Assembly: GCF_000497445.1 (NCBI RefSeq)
Contig: NZ_CM002285.1
Span: 3,467,805-3,476,369 of the forward strand
Origin: Streptomyces roseochromogenus subsp. oscitans DS 12.976
GTDB lineage: Bacteria; Actinomycetota; Actinomycetes; Streptomycetales; Streptomycetaceae
DNA length: 8,565 bases
Direction: 5' to 3'
In this document: piece after piece, positions 6,476 through 8,565 of the stretch
How positions within the stretch are numbered: the first letter of the stretch is position 1
Layout: every line of letters begins with the position of its first letter
Notes under the pieces: generated by a model
Database searches by the model: none
Seen by the model: the letters and a program-made list of their open reading frames with translations, nothing else
What the model was told of the DNA's origin: nothing
Program-made: the position numbers and the translations under genes

Positions 6476-6481
6476 CTCTCC

Positions 6482-6919
6482 ATGTCGCTCTATGCCGCGT
6501 ACGCCGGCAATCTCGACGCGCGCCTGATGGCTTTCCGCGCGCCGCACTCCCCGCTGCGCGCCACGGGCTGGCTGAACGGCTGGCGGCTGACGTTCGGCGG
6601 CGAGCAGCCGGGCGGGGAGGGCGCGCTGGCGACGATCGTCGAGGATCCGCTCGCCCAGGTCTTCGTCGGGCTGTACGACATCGCACCCATGGACGAGGAG
6701 TCCCTCGACCGGTGGGAGGACGTGGGCGTGGATCTCTACCGCCGGGTCCGGGTGCGCGTGCACACCCTGGACGGCGAGGAGGCGGCGTGGACGTACGTCC
6801 TGAACGGCTACGAGGGCGGCCTGCCCTCGGCGCGCTACCTGGGTGAGATCGCCGACGCGGCGGAATCGGCGGGGGCGCCCCACGATTACGTGATGGAGCT
6901 GCGGAAACGCCCCTGCTGA
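6482..6919 (+). CDS. gamma-glutamylcyclotransferase-like protein, 145 residues
   Basis: The protein opens with LYAAYAGNLD (residues 3-12), a variant of the YGSNL phosphate/substrate loop of the gamma-glutamylcyclotransferase (BtrG/GGCT) fold. A hydrophobic strand follows (LAQVFVGLYDI). LDRWEDVGVDLYRRVRV (75-91) corresponds to the family's LDxxEG...Y segment, so Glu79 is the likely general acid/base. EEAAWTYVLN (99-108) and LPSARYLGEIADAA (114-127) match the C-terminal strand and helix. Family members release 5-oxoproline from gamma-glutamyl compounds. Streptomyces lacks glutathione, so the substrate here is unknown. The ATG at 6482 puts the conserved motif at residue 3; a start at 6386 would add non-conserved residues. 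The gene is divergent from the oxidoreductase and 49 bp before the next gene. Exact activity remains uncertain. Confidence 0.8.
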   Translation: MSLYAAYAGNLDARLMAFRAPHSPLRATGWLNGWRLTFGGEQPGGEGALATIVEDPLAQVFVGLYDIAPMDEESLDRWEDVGVDLYRRVRVRVHTLDGEEAAWTYVLNGYEGGLPSARYLGEIADAAESAGAPHDYVMELRKRPC

Positions 6920-6933
6920 ACGGGCGCCGACTC

Positions 6934-6939
6934 TAAAAT
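6934..6939 (+). promoter_or_regulatory. -10 box upstream of the RelE-like gene
   Basis: TAAAAT matches TATAAT at five of six positions, unusual in sequence this GC-rich. A start near 6946 would leave a 23-base leader. No clear -35 is visible at 17-18 bases. Confidence 0.5.
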
Positions 6940-6968
6940 GGGGCACCGACGCACCAACGGGAGAGCAC

Positions 6969-7250
6969 ATGGCCCCCACGACCACCTATGACGTCTACTA
7001 CACGGTCCAGGCCGCAGCGGCCCGCGACCGCCTCGACGACCGGATGCGGAACGCATTCGACAAAGGCATGGCCATGCTGGCCCGCGACCCCTTCCTCTCG
7101 GTGTCCCGGCCCATAAGCTCCACCGGTGACGACCGTACGATCCGGCTCACCCAGAACATCCTGGTGGAGTACACGGTGAGCCGCGGCCGTCTGCTGATCT
7201 TCATCGTCGAGGTCTTCAACGACAAGGACATCCTCATCCCCGAGGAGTGA
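6969..7250 (+). CDS. small RelE/ParE-like protein without a partner, 93 residues
   Basis: The start is supported by GGGAGAG (6959-6965) three bases before the ATG. The first half is helical, with [31 protein letters not shown]. It is followed by a strand-rich second half: [15 protein letters not shown] (56-70) and [16 protein letters not shown] (74-89). Two N-terminal helices, then a sheet with an Arg followed by an x-Val-x-Tyr strand and a final I-x-I-V strand, is the layout of RelE/ParE toxins and their relatives. I do not see a clear RelE catalytic triad, and the similarity is at fold level. No antitoxin-like gene adjoins it: the neighbours are a cyclotransferase-like enzyme and purine nucleoside phosphorylase. 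It may be a domesticated member with a housekeeping role, or an unrelated small protein. I recall it as a conserved hypothetical of Streptomyces. Confidence 0.7.
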   Translation: MAPTTTYDVYYTVQAAAARDRLDDRMRNAFDKGMAMLARDPFLSVSRPISSTGDDRTIRLTQNILVEYTVSRGRLLIFIVEVFNDKDILIPEE

Positions 7251-7319
7251 CAGCCCTGCCGCGGGCGGCTTTCGTCGGAAACGACAAGACAACGATCCCT
7301 ATCCCGTGGGCTCTGTCAT

Positions 7320-7331
7320 CTACGCGCGTAG
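7320..7331. promoter_or_regulatory. perfect 12-bp palindrome over the -35 region of the purine nucleoside phosphorylase promoter
   Basis: CTACGCGCGTAG reads the same on both strands and has a central CG. With transcription starting at 7357 it covers -37 to -26, a classic repressor position. The central CG is typical of LacI-family operators, but the binding protein is unknown. Confidence 0.55.
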
Positions 7332-7343
7332 GCGAAGAGCGGT

Positions 7344-7349
7344 TACCCT
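7344..7349 (+). promoter_or_regulatory. -10 box of probable leaderless purine nucleoside phosphorylase promoter
   Basis: TACCCT fits TANNNT and ends 7 bases before the GTG at 7357. The intervening CGTCGAC has no ribosome-site character. The same hexamer precedes the cyclotransferase-like gene at nearly the same distance. A -35 is not obvious; the palindrome occupies that position. Confidence 0.55.
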
Positions 7350-7356
7350 CGTCGAC

Positions 7357-8181
7357 GTGAACGCATCTCTTCTTCCGGACGACATCCAGGGCGACCCCTA
7401 CGCCGCCGCCGACGCCGCCGCCGCGCGCCTGCGCGAACTCACCGGCGCCGAGACCCACGACGTCGCCCTCGTGATGGGCTCCGGCTGGGCTCCGGCCGTC
7501 GACGCCCTGGGCGCACCCGACGCCGAGTTCCAGGTCACCGAGCTGCCCGGCTTCCCGCCGCCGGCCGTCGCGGGGCACGGCGGCAAGATCCGCTCGTACT
7601 CCTTCGGTGACAAGCGCGCCCTGGTCTTCCTGGGCCGCACCCACTACTACGAGGGCCGTGGCGTCGCCGCCGTCGCCCACGGCGTGCGCACCGCGGTGGC
7701 CGCCGGCTGCAAGACGGTGGTCCTCACCAACGGCTGCGGCGGCCTGCGCGAGGGCATGCGCCCCGGCCAGCCGGTCCTCATCAGCGACCACATCAACCTC
7801 ACGGCCACGTCCCCGATCGTCGGCGCGAACTTCGTCGACCTGACGGACCTCTACTCCCCCCGCCTGCGCGCCCTGTGCAAGGAGGTCGACGCCACCCTGG
7901 AGGAGGGCGTCTACGCGCAGTTCCCCGGCCCGCACTACGAGACCCCGGCCGAGATCCGCATGGCCCGCGTCATCGGCGCGGACCTGGTCGGCATGTCCAC
8001 GGTCCTGGAGGCCATCGCCGCGCGTGAGGCGGGCGCCGAGGTGCTGGGCATCTCCCTGGTCACCAACCTGGCGGCCGGCATGACCGGCGAGCCCCTCAAC
8101 CACGAGGAGGTCCTCCAGGCGGGCCGCGACTCCGCCGCCCGGATGGGCCAGCTGCTGGCACAGGTTCTGGGCAAGCTGTAA
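7357..8181 (+). CDS. purine nucleoside phosphorylase, trimeric type, 274 residues
   Basis: The enzyme splits purine nucleosides with phosphate to the free base and (deoxy)ribose-1-phosphate, for purine salvage in the cytoplasm. Motifs of the trimeric inosine/guanosine-specific class appear in order. GSGW (41-44) and GRTHYYEG (93-100) bind phosphate. LTNGCGGL (123-130) follows. [15 protein letters not shown] (188-202) places Glu199 at the purine site, VGMSTVLEA (211-219) contacts the sugar, and VTNLAAG (235-241) supplies Asn237 for the base. The length is normal. The GTG at 7357 directly follows a -10 box. An in-frame GTG at 7306 would add 17 residues encoded by the promoter and palindrome, so I reject it. 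The stop lies inside an exact 9-bp tandem duplication. In S. coelicolor and M. tuberculosis a phosphomannomutase gene follows (from memory). Here a repeat array fills the rest of the window. Confidence 0.94.
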   Translation: MNASLLPDDIQGDPYAAADAAAARLRELTGAETHDVALVMGSGWAPAVDALGAPDAEFQVTELPGFPPPAVAGHGGKIRSYSFGDKRALVFLGRTHYYEGRGVAAVAHGVRTAVAAGCKTVVLTNGCGGLREGMRPGQPVLISDHINLTATSPIVGANFVDLTDLYSPRLRALCKEVDATLEEGVYAQFPGPHYETPAEIRMARVIGADLVGMSTVLEAIAAREAGAEVLGISLVTNLAAGMTGEPLNHEEVLQAGRDSAARMGQLLAQVLGKL

Positions 8182-8191
8182 GAGCTGTAAG
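8174..8191 (+). repeat. exact 9-bp tandem duplication across the phosphorylase stop codon
   Basis: AGCTGTAAG occurs twice head to tail (8174-8182 and 8183-8191). It gives two in-frame TAA stops, at 8179 and 8188. It looks like a slippage event at the edge of the repeat array. Confidence 0.85.
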
Positions 8192-8223
8192 AGGGACGCT
8201 GTACGGCGGTGGCGCGAGGCGAT

Positions 8224-8526
8224 CGCGAGCACTGCGGTGACGCCATGGCGCGCGCGGACGCTGCGGTGGCCTGTGGTGACCGAGGACGCTCGGTGGCGTG
8301 AGCCGACCGCGGACGCTGCGGGGCCCATGGTGACCGCGGACGCCGCGGTGGCGTGAGCCGACCGCGAGCACTGCGGTGACGCCATGGCGCGCGCGGACGC
8401 CGCGGTGGCCCATGGTGACCGCAGACGCTGCGACGGCACGAGCGACCGCGAATACTGCGGGGGGGCACGCCGACCGCGAATACTGCGGGGGCGAGCCGAC
8501 CGACCGCCGGCGCCGCGGCGGTCGGT
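8224..8526. repeat. tandem array of about eleven 27-30 bp hairpin units
   Basis: Unit starts fall at 8224, 8253, 8281, 8308, 8335, 8363, 8392, 8420, 8447, 8475 and 8505, so the pitch is 27-30 bases. Most units begin with a core CGCGGACGCTGCGG or a variant, usually preceded by another C. The cores fold as small stems: CCGCGG-ACG-CCGCGG at 8334-8348 is perfect, and CGCAG-ACG-CTGCG at 8420-8432 is perfect with different bases. Cores with GAGCACT or GAATACT keep a CCGC...GCGG stem. Linkers come in a few kinds: TGACGCCATGGCG, TGGCCxxTGGTGAC and TGGCGTGAGCCGAC. A degenerate unit may start near 8195. The pitch is not a multiple of three, so it does not encode a repeat protein. Copies are too divergent, with no separate spacers, for CRISPR. 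Function unknown. Confidence 0.85.
8499..8526. terminator. strong hairpin closing the repeat array
   Basis: ACCGACCGCC (8499-8508) pairs with GGCGGTCGGT (8517-8526), and one more G-C pair at 8509/8516 leaves a 6-base loop. There is no T run. It may be a terminator of the phosphorylase transcript or of an opposing gene beyond the window. Confidence 0.5.
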
Positions 8527-8565
8527 AGTGCGATCCCTGCCCGCCCGCTGTCCAGCCGACCGAGT

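Larger units (their letters stand above)
8182..8565. other. gene-free region after the phosphorylase gene
   Basis: These 384 bases contain no convincing gene in any frame. Long minus-strand frames cross it only because GC-rich repeats lack stops. The contents are the end of the 9-bp duplication, a tandem hairpin array and a closing hairpin. The last 40 bases show nothing recognisable. Confidence 0.75.

Noticed and set aside
7306..7356. Earlier GTG start for the phosphorylase
   Set aside because: The extra codons are the palindrome and -10 box; the family protein begins at the later GTG.
7234..8439. Minus-strand open frame of about 400 codons over the phosphorylase gene and the repeats
   Set aside because: It is antisense to a gene with complete family motifs, and its N-terminal repeats merely translate the GC-rich array.
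8224..8526. CRISPR array
   Set aside because: The repeats are contiguous and divergent, linkers are repeated rather than unique, unit pitch is too short for repeat plus spacer, and no cas gene is present.

Overview
This window looks like a core chromosomal segment of a Streptomyces or very close relative. Third codon positions are almost all G or C, GTG starts are common, and several genes lack a Shine-Dalgarno sequence but have a TANNNT box 6-7 bases before the start codon. The gene order matches what I recall of the S. coelicolor SCO4917-SCO4925 neighbourhood and resembles the M. tuberculosis accD5-accE5-maf-accA3 and lpdA-deoD blocks. Those comparisons are from memory, not from a search.

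Bases 1-1876, acyl-CoA carboxylase flank. The window opens in the last codons of an AccE/PccE-type epsilon subunit. A 42-residue single-pass membrane protein of the MmpB type follows, then Maf nucleotide pyrophosphatase. On the minus strand, a four-helix membrane protein of unknown function converges on maf and overlaps its end by 29 bp. A 367-bp divergent intergenic region then leads into accA2.

Bases 1877-3830, accA2. This gene encodes the 590-residue biotinylated alpha chain (biotin carboxylase plus biotin carrier) of the acyl-CoA carboxylase whose epsilon subunit lies upstream. It ends at a textbook intrinsic terminator with a 20-bp perfect stem and a T run, followed by a REP-like hairpin.

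Bases 3836-6386, minus strand. An LpdA-type NAD(P)H-quinone oxidoreductase gene has its own hairpin terminator. Downstream of it lies a DeoR-family regulator gene with an apparently leaderless promoter.

Bases 6482-8181, plus strand. These encode a gamma-glutamylcyclotransferase-like protein, a 93-residue solitary RelE/ParE-like protein and a trimeric-type purine nucleoside phosphorylase. The phosphorylase promoter carries a perfect 12-bp palindrome over its -35 position.

Bases 8182-8565 hold no gene. Instead there is an array of about eleven imperfect units with a pitch of 27-30 bp, each built round a small GC hairpin. A roughly five-unit block partly recurs 139 bp on, and a larger hairpin closes the array. 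This is the least explained structure in the window and my main finding. The genes otherwise form an ordinary housekeeping set: acyl-CoA carboxylation for fatty acid and polyketide precursors, nucleotide-pool cleaning, redox balance and purine salvage. I see no mobile element, CRISPR, tRNA or rRNA.
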